Shown: positions 1 through 7,590 of the stretch, piece after piece | Position numbering within the stretch: position 1 is the first letter of the stretch | How the letters are laid out: every line of letters begins with the position of its first letter | Source of the DNA: Rhodospirillales bacterium URHD0017 | Lineage (GTDB): Bacteria; Pseudomonadota; Alphaproteobacteria; Reyranellales; Reyranellaceae | DNA: 64,000 nucleotides | Direction of reading: 5' to 3' | Assembly: GCA_900110395.1 (NCBI GenBank) | Contig: FODP01000018.1 | Coordinates: forward strand, 62,255-126,254 | The notes under the pieces: model-generated | The model's database searches: none | What the model was told of the DNA's origin: nothing | Seen by the model: the letters and a program-made list of their open reading frames with translations, nothing else | Translations under genes and position numbers: made by a program

Positions 1-131
1 AGAAGATGCTGGCCCAGGGCATCGAGATGCTGCCGCCGGAATCGCCCGCCCAAGCCCAGAAGCTGGTGCGCGACGACCTGACGCTGTGGCTGCCCCTCAT
101 CGAGGCGCCGGGGGGGTCGGCCGATCCGTAG
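1..131 (+). CDS. C-terminal end of a cut-off gene, possibly a Bug-type solute-binding protein
   Basis: An open frame runs from the window edge to a TAG at 129-131, giving about 42 residues that end in ...LWLPLIEAPGGSADP. The pattern 'L..E.LPPESPAQAQKLVRDDL..W.PLI' resembles the C-terminal helix of tripartite-tricarboxylate (Bug/TctC) binding proteins, which usually end in a D/E-rich helix followed by W.P.(I/V). Only the tail is visible, so the family is a guess and nothing can be said of the start or operon. Confidence 0.45.
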   Translation, partial: KMLAQGIEMLPPESPAQAQKLVRDDLTLWLPLIEAPGGSADP

Positions 132-165
132 GCTTTAGGCACAAGGCCTCCTACCTCTTCATGTT

Positions 166-257
166 CCTCTCCCCCGCTGGGGGGGGGGGGGGGGGGGGGG
201 GGGGGAATCGACGTGCGCCGCCCCCTCACCCCACCTCTCCCCCTAGCGGGGGAGAGG
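166..257. repeat. Intergenic repeat family A, copy 1, carrying a 27-G homopolymer
   Basis: Outer arms are CCTCTCCCCC and GGGGGAGAGG, with an inner part reading ACGTGCGCCGCCCCCTCACC. The same unit occurs at 33114-33202, and shorter single palindromes occur at 15895-15932 and 24518-24543. Here the middle is a run of 27 G (179-205), where the 33-kb copy has G5, AGAGGCTAGGTGA, then G5. The run is either replication slippage or a sequencing/assembly artefact. Confidence 0.8.
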
Positions 258-336
258 AGCATGAAAGAGACGGGAGCACGTGTTGCAAAACCGCCCCTCC
301 GCGCGTATCTCCCTGCCTCCTTCATACAGGTGAGCC

Positions 337-1350
337 ATGGGCTACAGAGTCGCCGTCGTCGGCGCGACCGGCAACGTCGGGCGCGAAATGTTGCAGATCC
401 TGGCCGAGCGGAACTTCCCGGCCGATGACGTCGTGGCGCTGGCCTCGGCGCGCTCGGCAGGCAAGCAGACCTCGTTCGGCGAGAAGTCGGTCCTGAAGGT
501 CCAGGACCTCGCCAAGTTCGACTTCAAGGGCATCGACATCGTGCTGAGCTCGCCCGGCGCCAAGGTCTCGGCCGAGCACAGCCCGCGCGCCGCCAAGGCC
601 GGCGCCGTGGTGATCGACAACACCTCCTACTGGCGCATGGATCCCGACGTGCCGCTGGTCGTGCCCGAGGTCAATGCCCAGGCGATCGCCGGCTACAAGG
701 CGCGCGGCATCATCGCCAACCCCAACTGCTCGACCATCCAGATGGTGGTGGCGCTGAAGCCGATCCACGAGGCCGCCGGCATCAAGCGCGTCGTGGTGTC
801 GACCTATCAATCAACGTCGGGCGCCGGCAAGGAAGGCATGGACGAGCTCCTGAACCAGACCAAGAGCTTCTTCGTGAACCAGACGCTCGATGCCAAGAAG
901 TTCACCAAGGGCATCGCCTTCAACGTCATTCCCCACATCGACGCCTTCATGGATGACGGCTCGACCAAGGAAGAGTGGAAGATGGTGGTCGAGACCAAGA
1001 AGATCCTCGATCCCAAGATCAAGGTGCACGCGACCTGCGTGCGCGTGCCGGTGTTCATCGGCCACGCCGAGGCGGTGAACCTCGAACTCGAGCGGTCGCT
1101 CGACGAGGTGGAGGCGCGCCGCGTGCTCGCCGCCCAGCCCGGCGTGCTGGTGGTCGATCGCCGCGAGAACGGCGGCTACGTCACGCCGCAGGAGGTCACC
1201 GGCCAGGACAGCGTGTTCGTGAGCCGCGTGCGCGTCGATCCGACGATCGACAACGGGCTTTCGCTCTGGATCGTCAGCGACAACCTGCGCAAGGGCGCCG
1301 CGCTCAACGCCATCCAGATCGCCGAAGAGCTGATCCGCGGCTACATCTAG
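337..1350 (+). CDS. asd: Aspartate-semialdehyde dehydrogenase
   Basis: NADPH-dependent reductive dephosphorylation of L-aspartyl-4-phosphate to aspartate semialdehyde, the branch point to lysine/DAP, threonine and methionine; cytosolic. The 337-aa length is normal. The N-terminal GATGNVG (residues 9-15) is the nucleotide-binding loop, and NPNCSTIQM places the catalytic Cys at residue 131. TSGAGKEGMDEL and HIDAF segments are also typical. The ATG at 337 is preceded by AGGTGAG about 6 nt upstream, which fixes the start. It stands alone between repeat A and a TPR gene. Confidence 0.97.
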   Translation: MGYRVAVVGATGNVGREMLQILAERNFPADDVVALASARSAGKQTSFGEKSVLKVQDLAKFDFKGIDIVLSSPGAKVSAEHSPRAAKAGAVVIDNTSYWRMDPDVPLVVPEVNAQAIAGYKARGIIANPNCSTIQMVVALKPIHEAAGIKRVVVSTYQSTSGAGKEGMDELLNQTKSFFVNQTLDAKKFTKGIAFNVIPHIDAFMDDGSTKEEWKMVVETKKILDPKIKVHATCVRVPVFIGHAEAVNLELERSLDEVEARRVLAAQPGVLVVDRRENGGYVTPQEVTGQDSVFVSRVRVDPTIDNGLSLWIVSDNLRKGAALNAIQIAEELIRGYI

Positions 1351-1393
1351 TAGAAGGATTTGCGGCGGACGCTTGGTCTCGCCTTTCCTTCTA
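1351..1393 (+). terminator. Possible stem-loop after asd
   Basis: TAGAAGGA at 1351-1358 is exactly complementary to TCCTTCTA at 1386-1393, immediately after the asd stop codon. The loop is long (27 nt) and no U-tract follows, so a terminator role is weak. The following 1395-1464 stretch is AT-rich and probably holds the promoter of the next gene. Confidence 0.3.
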
Positions 1394-1464
1394 TGGCTCT
1401 GAATCTAAATGAAAATCTTTTAACTACAGGTGTTTAAGAACGTTAATTCATGTAAGATAAGAGG

Positions 1465-2889
1465 GTGAACGACACCCCGTCGCTTTACCCTCTCCGTCCG
1501 GAATCGCAGGCCACTGCTGTGCCAACGCCTTTGTTCGGCGGCGATGACACATTCGTCCAGCAGCTGCGCCTGGCAGCGCAAGCCCATCGCGCCGGCCGCC
1601 TCGAAGAGGCGATCACCTCGTACCTGAAGCTTCTGGCCGTGCGGCCCTATCACGCCGAGCTGCACAACAATCTCGGCGTGGCGTTGCGGCTCGCGGGCAA
1701 GCTTGAAGCCTCGGTGTCGCATCATCGACTGTCGCTCGCAGCCGATCCGGACAATCCGGCGCTGCATTCCAATCTCGGCAACGCGCTGCGCGCCGCCAAC
1801 CGGCTCGACGAAGCGGTGAAGCACCATTTCCATTCGATCACGCTCAACCGCGACTACGGCGAGGGCTTCTTCAATCTGGCGCTCTGCCTGCGCGATCTCG
1901 GCCGCGTCGACGAGGCGGTCGGCTGCTTCGGCCGCGCGTTGGCGCTCAATCCCGACAACCGCCGCGCGCGCGTCGAGCTCGCCATCGCGCTCCTGATGCG
2001 CGGCGAACTGGCGCAAGGCTTCGCCGCCTACGAAGCGCGCAAGCGCCTGCCCGAGACGCCGGCGCCCGACTTCCGGCAGCCGGCGTGGGACGGCAGCCCG
2101 ATCGGCGGCAAGCGCATCCTGCTCTATCCCGAGCAGGGCTTGGGCGACGTGCTGCTGTTCATACGCTTCGCCCGCGAGCTCAAGCGCCGCGGCGCCACGG
2201 TGATCGTGCTCTGTCAGGCGCTGCTGAAGGATCTTCTGGGCACCGTCGACTTCATCGACCACGTCGTGGCCGAGGGCGAGCCGTTGCCCGAGTTCGACCT
2301 GCATGCCTCGATGGTGTCGCTGCCCCATCTCTGCCGCGCCGACTTCGACGCGCCGGCGCTGCAGGCGCCCTACCTCAGGGCGCCGGCCGACAGTCGCATC
2401 AAGCTCGGCCGCATCGAGAAGGCGAGACTCAGCGTCGGCATCTACTGGGCGGGCATGCCCGGCCGGCCGCAGGACCGCCAGCGCTCGGTGTCGTTCGCGC
2501 GCTTCATGGAGTTCTCCGGCGATCCCGAGCTCCTGCTGTTCAGCCTGCAGGGCGGCGTGCACCAGAAGGACATCCAGACCTTCGGTGCCGGCGGCCTGGT
2601 GCACGATGTCGGCCGCGGCATCTTCGATTTCGCCGAGGCGGCAACGGCGCTGTCGCAGCTCGATCTCCTGATCTCGATCGATGCGCCGATCGCCCATCTC
2701 GCCGCGGCGATGGGACTGAAGACCTGGGTGCTGTCGCCCTCGACGGTCGACTGGCGCTGGCAGCTCGGCGGCACGCGCGCACCCTGGTATCCCTCGGCGC
2801 GGCTGTTCCGCCAGCCGCGGCCGGGCGACTGGGACAGTGTGTTCATTGCCGTGGAGAGCGAGCTAGAGAAGCTCAAGCGACGCCCATGA
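1465..2889 (+). CDS. TPR protein with C-terminal glycosyltransferase-like (GT9/GT41-type) domain
   Basis: 474 aa. The N-terminal half (about residues 30-195) contains TPR units, for example HAELHNNLGVALRLAGKLEAS, PALHSNLGNALRAANRLDEA and GEGFFNLALCLRDLGRVDEA. The C-terminal half has ILLYPEQGLGDVLLFIRFA (near 225) and SIDAPIAHLAAAMGLKTWVL (near 415), as in heptosyltransferase/O-GlcNAc-transferase-like folds. Function is probably protein or cell-surface glycosylation; acceptor unknown. The start is GTG at 1465. AAGAGG directly abuts it, and a TAAGAT box lies 6 nt upstream, so a leaderless transcript is possible; a second in-frame GTG lies at 1519. The 3' end overlaps the convergent DUF2064 gene by 17 nt. 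Confidence 0.8.
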   Translation: MNDTPSLYPLRPESQATAVPTPLFGGDDTFVQQLRLAAQAHRAGRLEEAITSYLKLLAVRPYHAELHNNLGVALRLAGKLEASVSHHRLSLAADPDNPALHSNLGNALRAANRLDEAVKHHFHSITLNRDYGEGFFNLALCLRDLGRVDEAVGCFGRALALNPDNRRARVELAIALLMRGELAQGFAAYEARKRLPETPAPDFRQPAWDGSPIGGKRILLYPEQGLGDVLLFIRFARELKRRGATVIVLCQALLKDLLGTVDFIDHVVAEGEPLPEFDLHASMVSLPHLCRADFDAPALQAPYLRAPADSRIKLGRIEKARLSVGIYWAGMPGRPQDRQRSVSFARFMEFSGDPELLLFSLQGGVHQKDIQTFGAGGLVHDVGRGIFDFAEAATALSQLDLLISIDAPIAHLAAAMGLKTWVLSPSTVDWRWQLGGTRAPWYPSARLFRQPRPGDWDSVFIAVESELEKLKRRP

Positions 2890-3460
2890 GGCCTCTCAGA
2901 TCGTCGACATCGTCCAGCACATCGGCGCAGGCCACCGAATAGTCCGAGGGCAGGGTCGAGATCGAATCGGCGAGGGCGTGATAGGTCGACCAGCGCACGT
3001 CCGCGAACAGTCCGCGTGGCATGGGGCGGGTGCGGCGCGCCCCGACCAGCCAGAAGCCGCCATCAGTTGCCGGGCCGAACACGAAGTCATGACGTCCGAG
3101 CAGATCGAAGGCACGCGCGATGTGGCTTGCCCGCATCGCCGGGATATCGCTGCCGACCAGTACGACAGGTCCGGCCGGCAGTGCGAGGAACGGCCGCTTC
3201 ATGCGCACGCCGAGATCCCCCGGACCTTGCGGCCGGACCTGCCGGCGAGCGATGCCGCGCCAGGCGACGTCCGCGAGGGCCGTGTCCGGCGTCACGAACA
3301 GCCAGAGCTGCCAGCGTGGGTCGCGCAGATGCCGGTTCTGCCGCACGAGCGTCAGGCGGTAGAAGCGCGTCGCCGCTGCATCGCCGATTTCGCGCGCCAA
3401 TCGGCGCTTCACACGCCCAAGCTCTGGGGCGCGGGCGAAGATCACGAGGTGACGCGTCAT
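2873..3460 (-). CDS. DUF2064/TIGR04282-type glycosyltransferase
   Basis: 195 aa, small nucleotidyl/glycosyltransferase fold. The N-terminal LVIFARAPELGRVKRRLA matches the 'ARxPxxGxxKTRL' signature of the family. VLVGSDIPAM and GPATDGGFWLVG are the other conserved blocks. In current annotation this family (TIGR04282) is named an arsenosugar-biosynthesis glycosyltransferase, though its reaction is not proven generally. It is the third gene of a minus-strand operon: its ATG overlaps the stop of the upstream glycosyltransferase (ATGA, 3457-3460). Long overlapping frames on the same strand are shadows. Confidence 0.85.
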   Translation of the reverse strand: MTRHLVIFARAPELGRVKRRLAREIGDAAATRFYRLTLVRQNRHLRDPRWQLWLFVTPDTALADVAWRGIARRQVRPQGPGDLGVRMKRPFLALPAGPVVLVGSDIPAMRASHIARAFDLLGRHDFVFGPATDGGFWLVGARRTRPMPRGLFADVRWSTYHALADSISTLPSDYSVACADVLDDVDDLRGLMGVA

Positions 3461-4131
3461 GATCCGTAGACCCGGCGCAGCAGCGATGGCGGCAGGCCCA
3501 CGAAATAGAGGCCGAGGCAGATGAGGTTGCGCAGCGGGCGCACCAGCCAGCCGTCGCGTTCGTAGCGCTCCGCCGAAGTAACGGCCTCGGCATCGAGAGC
3601 CACCAGGTTGCGCCGGCCGATGCGACGCACCAGGTCGACGTCCTCCATCAGGGGCAATGGGCGAAAGCCACCGATCCGGCCGTAGAAGCCGCGCTCGATC
3701 AGGAGCCCCTGGTCGCCGTAGGGCAGGCCGAAGGCGCGGCAGCGCCAAGCGACGAGGCGCTCGACGCGTCGTGCGCGCGGATCGGCCGACGCGAAGCGCA
3801 GCCGGAAATAGCCGGCCGTCGGCGCGGGCATCGTCATGAAGTGGCGCGCGGCAGCAGTCCAATTTTTCGACAGCGCCGTATCGGCGTGCAGGAACAGCAG
3901 CCACGGCGCATTGCCGGCCGCAGCGCCTGCCGCCAGTTGCCCGCCGCGGCCGGCCGCGGTTTCGACGACGATGGCGCCGGCCTGTTGCGCGATCGTCGTC
4001 GTGCCGTCGCGCGAACCGCCATCGCACACCGTGATCGACAGCTTCAAGTCGCCACCCAGCGAATCGAGTATCCGTGCCAGGGTCCGGGCGGCGTTCAGGG
4101 TCGGGATGACGACGTCGAGGTCCGCCGTCAC
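3457..4131 (-). CDS. Family 2 glycosyltransferase, TIGR04283-type
   Basis: 224 aa, GT-A fold. VVIPTLNAARTL at the N-terminus, CDGGSRDGT (about residue 35), LFLHADT as the metal/nucleotide-sugar DxD region, and MEDVDLVRRI near 165 as the acceptor-side acidic motif. TIGR04283 is paired with TIGR04282 in many genomes and is annotated as arsenosugar biosynthesis. The start is GTG at 4131, chosen because GTGA overlaps the stop of the radical SAM gene and no earlier ATG fits the family length. It is translationally coupled at both ends. Confidence 0.85.
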   Translation of the reverse strand: MTADLDVVIPTLNAARTLARILDSLGGDLKLSITVCDGGSRDGTTTIAQQAGAIVVETAAGRGGQLAAGAAAGNAPWLLFLHADTALSKNWTAAARHFMTMPAPTAGYFRLRFASADPRARRVERLVAWRCRAFGLPYGDQGLLIERGFYGRIGGFRPLPLMEDVDLVRRIGRRNLVALDAEAVTSAERYERDGWLVRPLRNLICLGLYFVGLPPSLLRRVYGS

Positions 4132-5066
4132 TGGCTGCAAGCCGCGCCGCCCAGCACGCAGAACTTGGCGCAGTGCGGATGGTTGAGGCGCACCGCGCCG
4201 ACGCTCTTGGCCAGCGTGTCGCCAAGCTCGAACTGCGGGTCGTAGGGCAGCAGGGTGCAGGCGACGACGGCGGGGCGTTCGGCACCCTTGCGCTTCACCA
4301 CCATGCGCGCCGAGGCGCACATGACGCTGTCGGGCGATTTTTTCAGGATGCCCCAGCACGCCGTGGTGATCTCCGGCACGTCGACCCTGGCGTCCATCTC
4401 GGGGAACAGGACCAGCGATACGGGGCTCGCCGCGTCGATCGGCACGCCGAGTTCGGCGAACAGCCGCGCATAGCCGGTGCGGACCTGTTCGTCGGTTTCG
4501 TCGGAGAAGTGCCGCCCCGCGACGTGCACGTCGAAGCCCGATTGCGCGAGCCACACCAGGCCGTCGATGGTCGGCTTCCAGGTCCGTGCGCCGCGCTCTT
4601 TTTCGTGCAGGCTCCGCTCGTAATGGTCGAGCGAGACGCGGATGGTGAGGTTGTGGCCGTGCTGCGCCAGCAGCCCGAGAAGGGCGGCCTTCATCTTGTG
4701 CATGGGCTTCATGGCGTTGGTCAGCACCATGGCCTTGAGCCCGCGCGACAGCACATCTTCCAGCATGGCCGGCAGGTCGCGGTTCATGAACGGCTCGCCG
4801 CCAGTGAAGCCGATCAGCGTCGTGCCATGGCCGTCGCGCTCGATCTCGTCGAGGTAGGCCCGCACCTCGGCGGCAGAGAGATAGGCCAGGCGATCGTTGC
4901 GCGGCGAGGATTCGATATAGCAGTTCCGGCAGGTGAGATTGCAGAGCGTGCCGGTGTTGAACCACAGCGTCTCGAGCGACCGGAGCGCCACATGGGCGCG
5001 CTCCTCGCCTTTGGCGGTCACCAGCGCGTCCTGGAACTTGGTGGGGTCGAGCAGAACGGGCAGCAT
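4128..5066 (-). CDS. Radical SAM protein
   Basis: 312 aa. The CxxxCxxC cluster motif is C42-N-L-T-C46-R-N-C49, preceded by ETLWFNTGTL and followed by FTGGEPFMN, the SAM-binding GGE motif. Three further Cys-containing stretches near the C-terminus (MCASAR, ACTLLPYD, HCAKFCVLGGAACSQ) could bind an auxiliary cluster. This resembles a SPASM-like arrangement but is not clearly canonical. It is first in an operon with two glycosyltransferase-type genes, joined by 4-nt overlaps. The partners suggest modification of a small sugar or organoarsenical compound, but this protein does not read as a standard ArsS; the substrate is unknown. Confidence 0.85.
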   Translation of the reverse strand: MLPVLLDPTKFQDALVTAKGEERAHVALRSLETLWFNTGTLCNLTCRNCYIESSPRNDRLAYLSAAEVRAYLDEIERDGHGTTLIGFTGGEPFMNRDLPAMLEDVLSRGLKAMVLTNAMKPMHKMKAALLGLLAQHGHNLTIRVSLDHYERSLHEKERGARTWKPTIDGLVWLAQSGFDVHVAGRHFSDETDEQVRTGYARLFAELGVPIDAASPVSLVLFPEMDARVDVPEITTACWGILKKSPDSVMCASARMVVKRKGAERPAVVACTLLPYDPQFELGDTLAKSVGAVRLNHPHCAKFCVLGGAACSQ

Positions 5067-5078
5067 CAGCCCAGTATA

Positions 5079-5774
5079 CTAGAGCCCGAGCGCGTTGCCG
5101 ATCTGCCGCCACGGCAGGGGCAGCAGCGAGATCAGGGCCACCACCCCGAAGCCCAGGATCACCGCACCCGACGCACGGTTCAACCACAACAGGCCTACCC
5201 CCGTGAAGCGGTGGCGCAGCGACACCGCCGCCGTGCAGATGATCGCCCACCAGGCGAGCGCTCCGCAGAACACGGCTGCCACCAGAAGCGCGGCGTCAGG
5301 CAGACTGGCGCCGACGCCCGCGAGGTTGCGGCCGGCGAAAGCCGCGCCAAAGGCCATCACGGTCAAGGGATTGAATACGGTGATGAAGAAACTCGAGCTG
5401 GCGTAGTGGAAGTGCGTCGCCACCTGGTGCTCGCGGTCGTCGGCCACCGGATCGCCGACGGTGCGCGGCCGGTTGCGCATGGTCGCCCAGCCCATGATCA
5501 CCAGGCCGATGCCGCCGATGCCCAAAAGCCACTTCTCGCGTTCGATGACGAACTGCTCGACGATCGACAGGCCGAAGGCGGCGACGGCGCCGAAGACGGC
5601 ATCGCCCAGCGCAGCGCCGATGCCGGTCATGTAGCCCGCGACGGCGCCGACCGTGATCGAGCGGCGGAGGCAGAGCACCGCCGCCGGCCCGACGGGCACG
5701 GCGATCAGGAAGCCGATGGCTGCGCCCTCGATGGCAAGCGCGATCGGGTTGAAGACGAAGCCGGGAACCTGCAT
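5079..5774 (-). CDS. LysE/RhtB family amino-acid exporter
   Basis: 231 aa with about six hydrophobic segments. GFLIAVPVGPAAVLCLRRS near residue 21 is the conserved LysE signature (P.GP...L). ITVFNPLTVMAF near the middle is the second family hallmark. It likely exports an amino acid or metabolite at the inner membrane; substrate unknown. It starts 6 nt after the pdxY stop, so it is the second gene of a pdxY-lysE transcript. Confidence 0.88.
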   Translation of the reverse strand: MQVPGFVFNPIALAIEGAAIGFLIAVPVGPAAVLCLRRSITVGAVAGYMTGIGAALGDAVFGAVAAFGLSIVEQFVIEREKWLLGIGGIGLVIMGWATMRNRPRTVGDPVADDREHQVATHFHYASSSFFITVFNPLTVMAFGAAFAGRNLAGVGASLPDAALLVAAVFCGALAWWAIICTAAVSLRHRFTGVGLLWLNRASGAVILGFGVVALISLLPLPWRQIGNALGL

Positions 5775-5780
5775 CGGCCC

Positions 5781-6644
5781 TTACAGCTTTTCGGCGGTGA
5801 AGCGGCGGGCCGGCGAGATCATTTGGTCCTGTGCCGCGACCAGTTGGAGTTCCCGTTCGCCCATGGCCGCGGTGGCCTCGAGCACGGCATAGATCGACGA
5901 CGCGGCCTTGCCCAGCGCCGCCGGCGCATCGCCGCTTTCGATCCAGTGCGCCGAGAACAAGGCGGCGACGGCGTCGCCTGTTCCGTTGGGGGCGATCTCG
6001 AAACCGATCAGGGGCGTTGCGATCCGCCAGGCCGCCTCATGGCTCACCACGACCATCTCGACCTGGTCGGCGGGCGCATCGGCGCGGCGCAGGCTGGTGA
6101 TCAGGGCGAGCCTCGGGCCGTTGAGCGGGCCTTTGAGCAGGCTGCGTGCGGCGGCAAGGGCGTCGGCCATGGTCGCGACCTTCTTGCCGGTCAGGTGCTC
6201 CAGCTCGAAATGATTGGGCGTTACAAGGTCGGCCAGAGGAAGGGCGCGCTCGCGGAAGAAGGCGTCGATGCCGGGCTTCACGTAGATGCCGGTGTCGACG
6301 TCGCCCAGCACAGGGTCGCAGCACCACACGGCTTTGGCGTTGGCGGCGCGCACCTTGGCGGCGGTATCGAGCACCACGTCGCCCAGGGCGACGTCGCCGA
6401 CGTAACCCGTGAGCAGCGCATCGCAGCGCGACAACATGCCCAGGGCTTCTATGCCGGCCACGATGTCGGCGACCTGGTCGGCAGGGGCCGTGCGGCCGCG
6501 CCAGGCGCCATAGCCGGTATGGTTCGAGAATTCGACCGTGTTGACCGCCCAGACCTCGTGGCCCAATCGTTGCAAGGGAAAGGTCGCAGCCCGATTGCCC
6601 ACGTAGCCGTAGGCAACATGGCTCTGAAGCGAGAGAAAGCGCAT
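5781..6644 (-). CDS. pdxY: Pyridoxal kinase
   Basis: Phosphorylates pyridoxal/pyridoxine to the 5'-phosphate in B6 salvage. 287 aa, ribokinase-like fold: N-terminal LSLQSHVAYGYVGN, central VWCCDPVLGD, TPNHFELEHLTG, and NGTGDAVAALF, which holds the anion-hole GTGD with the catalytic Asp. The start is placed at the ATG at 6644, with AAGGTGG 8 nt upstream, rather than at the in-frame start at 6710. That earlier start would add 22 unrelated residues and run through the divergent mcl promoter. Confidence 0.92.
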   Translation of the reverse strand: MRFLSLQSHVAYGYVGNRAATFPLQRLGHEVWAVNTVEFSNHTGYGAWRGRTAPADQVADIVAGIEALGMLSRCDALLTGYVGDVALGDVVLDTAAKVRAANAKAVWCCDPVLGDVDTGIYVKPGIDAFFRERALPLADLVTPNHFELEHLTGKKVATMADALAAARSLLKGPLNGPRLALITSLRRADAPADQVEMVVVSHEAAWRIATPLIGFEIAPNGTGDAVAALFSAHWIESGDAPAALGKAASSIYAVLEATAAMGERELQLVAAQDQMISPARRFTAEKL

Positions 6645-6657
6645 GCCGTGGGCCACC

Positions 6658-6685
6658 TTGCCACAAGGAGGCCCGCCATTATAGT
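6658..6685 (+). promoter_or_regulatory. Predicted sigma-70 promoter for mcl-mch
   Basis: TTGCCA (6658-6663), 16-nt spacer, TATAGT (6680-6685), 24 nt before the mcl ATG. The -35 hexamer lies next to the pdxY ribosome-binding site on the other strand, so the divergent genes share a very short control region. Predicted by eye only. Confidence 0.5.
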
Positions 6686-6708
6686 CCGCCGCGTTTTCGG
6701 GAGCCCTC

Positions 6709-7590
6709 ATGTCACAGACCGTCCGCCCGCGCCGTAGCGTCCTCTATATGCCGGGCGCCAACACGCGCGCCCTGGAGAAGGCCAGGACCCTGCCGGCCGA
6801 TGCGCTGATCTTCGACCTCGAGGACGCCGTCGCGCCCGAGGCCAAGGAGGCGGCGCGCACCAACGTCGTGCTGGCGGCCGAGAGCAAGGCCTACGGCAAG
6901 CGCGAGATCGTGATCCGCTGCAACGGGCTCGGCACGCCGTGGGGCGAGGCCGATATCGCGGCCATCGCCAAGTCCGGCGCCGACGCGATCCTGGTGCCCA
7001 AGGTCGAGAGTGCGGCGCAAGTGACGCACGTCGTGTCGCTGCTCGATACCGCGGGCGCGCCGACCGACATGGCGGTGTGGGCGATGATGGAGACGCCCAA
7101 GGGCATCCTGCGCGCCGAGGAGATCGCCGGTTCCCATCCGCGGCTCGGCCTGTTCGTCATGGGCACCAACGACCTGGTGAAGGACATGCGCGCGCGCCAC
7201 ACGCCGACGCGGCTGCCCATGATCACCGCGCTCGGTATCGGCATGCTGGCCGCGCGCGCCTATGGGCTCGCGATCCTCGACGGCGTCTACAACGACATCC
7301 AGGATGCGGCGGGCTTCCGCGCCGTCTGCCAGCAGGGGCTGGAGATGGGCTTCGACGGCAAGACGCTGATCCATCCCAGCCAGGTCGAGCCATGCAACGA
7401 GGTCTTCGCGCCGTCGGCCGCCGAGCTGGAAATGGCGGGCAAGATCGTCGCCGCCTTCAAGGCGGCGCAGGCCGAAGGCAAGGGCGTGGTCACGGTCGAC
7501 GGCCGCATGATCGAGAACCTGCATGTCGAGCAGGCCGAGCGCGCCTTGGCGCTCGCCTCGGCCATCAAGGAACTGCAGGCCGCCGCATGA
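6709..7590 (+). CDS. mcl: L-malyl-CoA/beta-methylmalyl-CoA lyase (HpcH/HpaI family)
   Basis: Cleaves malyl-CoA to acetyl-CoA and glyoxylate, and beta-methylmalyl-CoA to propionyl-CoA and glyoxylate, in the ethylmalonyl-CoA pathway. 293 aa, TIM barrel: RSVLYMPGANTRALEKA at the N-terminus, LIFDLEDAVAPEAKE with metal-binding acidic residues, MMETPKGIL with the metal-binding Glu, and LGLFVMGTNDLVKDM. The family also includes CitE-like lyases. The partner gene mch, overlapping by 4 nt (ATGA), argues for the Mcl role. Confidence 0.85.
   Translation: MSQTVRPRRSVLYMPGANTRALEKARTLPADALIFDLEDAVAPEAKEAARTNVVLAAESKAYGKREIVIRCNGLGTPWGEADIAAIAKSGADAILVPKVESAAQVTHVVSLLDTAGAPTDMAVWAMMETPKGILRAEEIAGSHPRLGLFVMGTNDLVKDMRARHTPTRLPMITALGIGMLAARAYGLAILDGVYNDIQDAAGFRAVCQQGLEMGFDGKTLIHPSQVEPCNEVFAPSAAELEMAGKIVAAFKAAQAEGKGVVTVDGRMIENLHVEQAERALALASAIKELQAAA

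Noticed and set aside
4173..6737. 854-codon plus-strand open frame
   Set aside because: Antisense to the radical SAM, lysE and pdxY genes, with a His/Gly/Arg-rich composition typical of a shadow frame.
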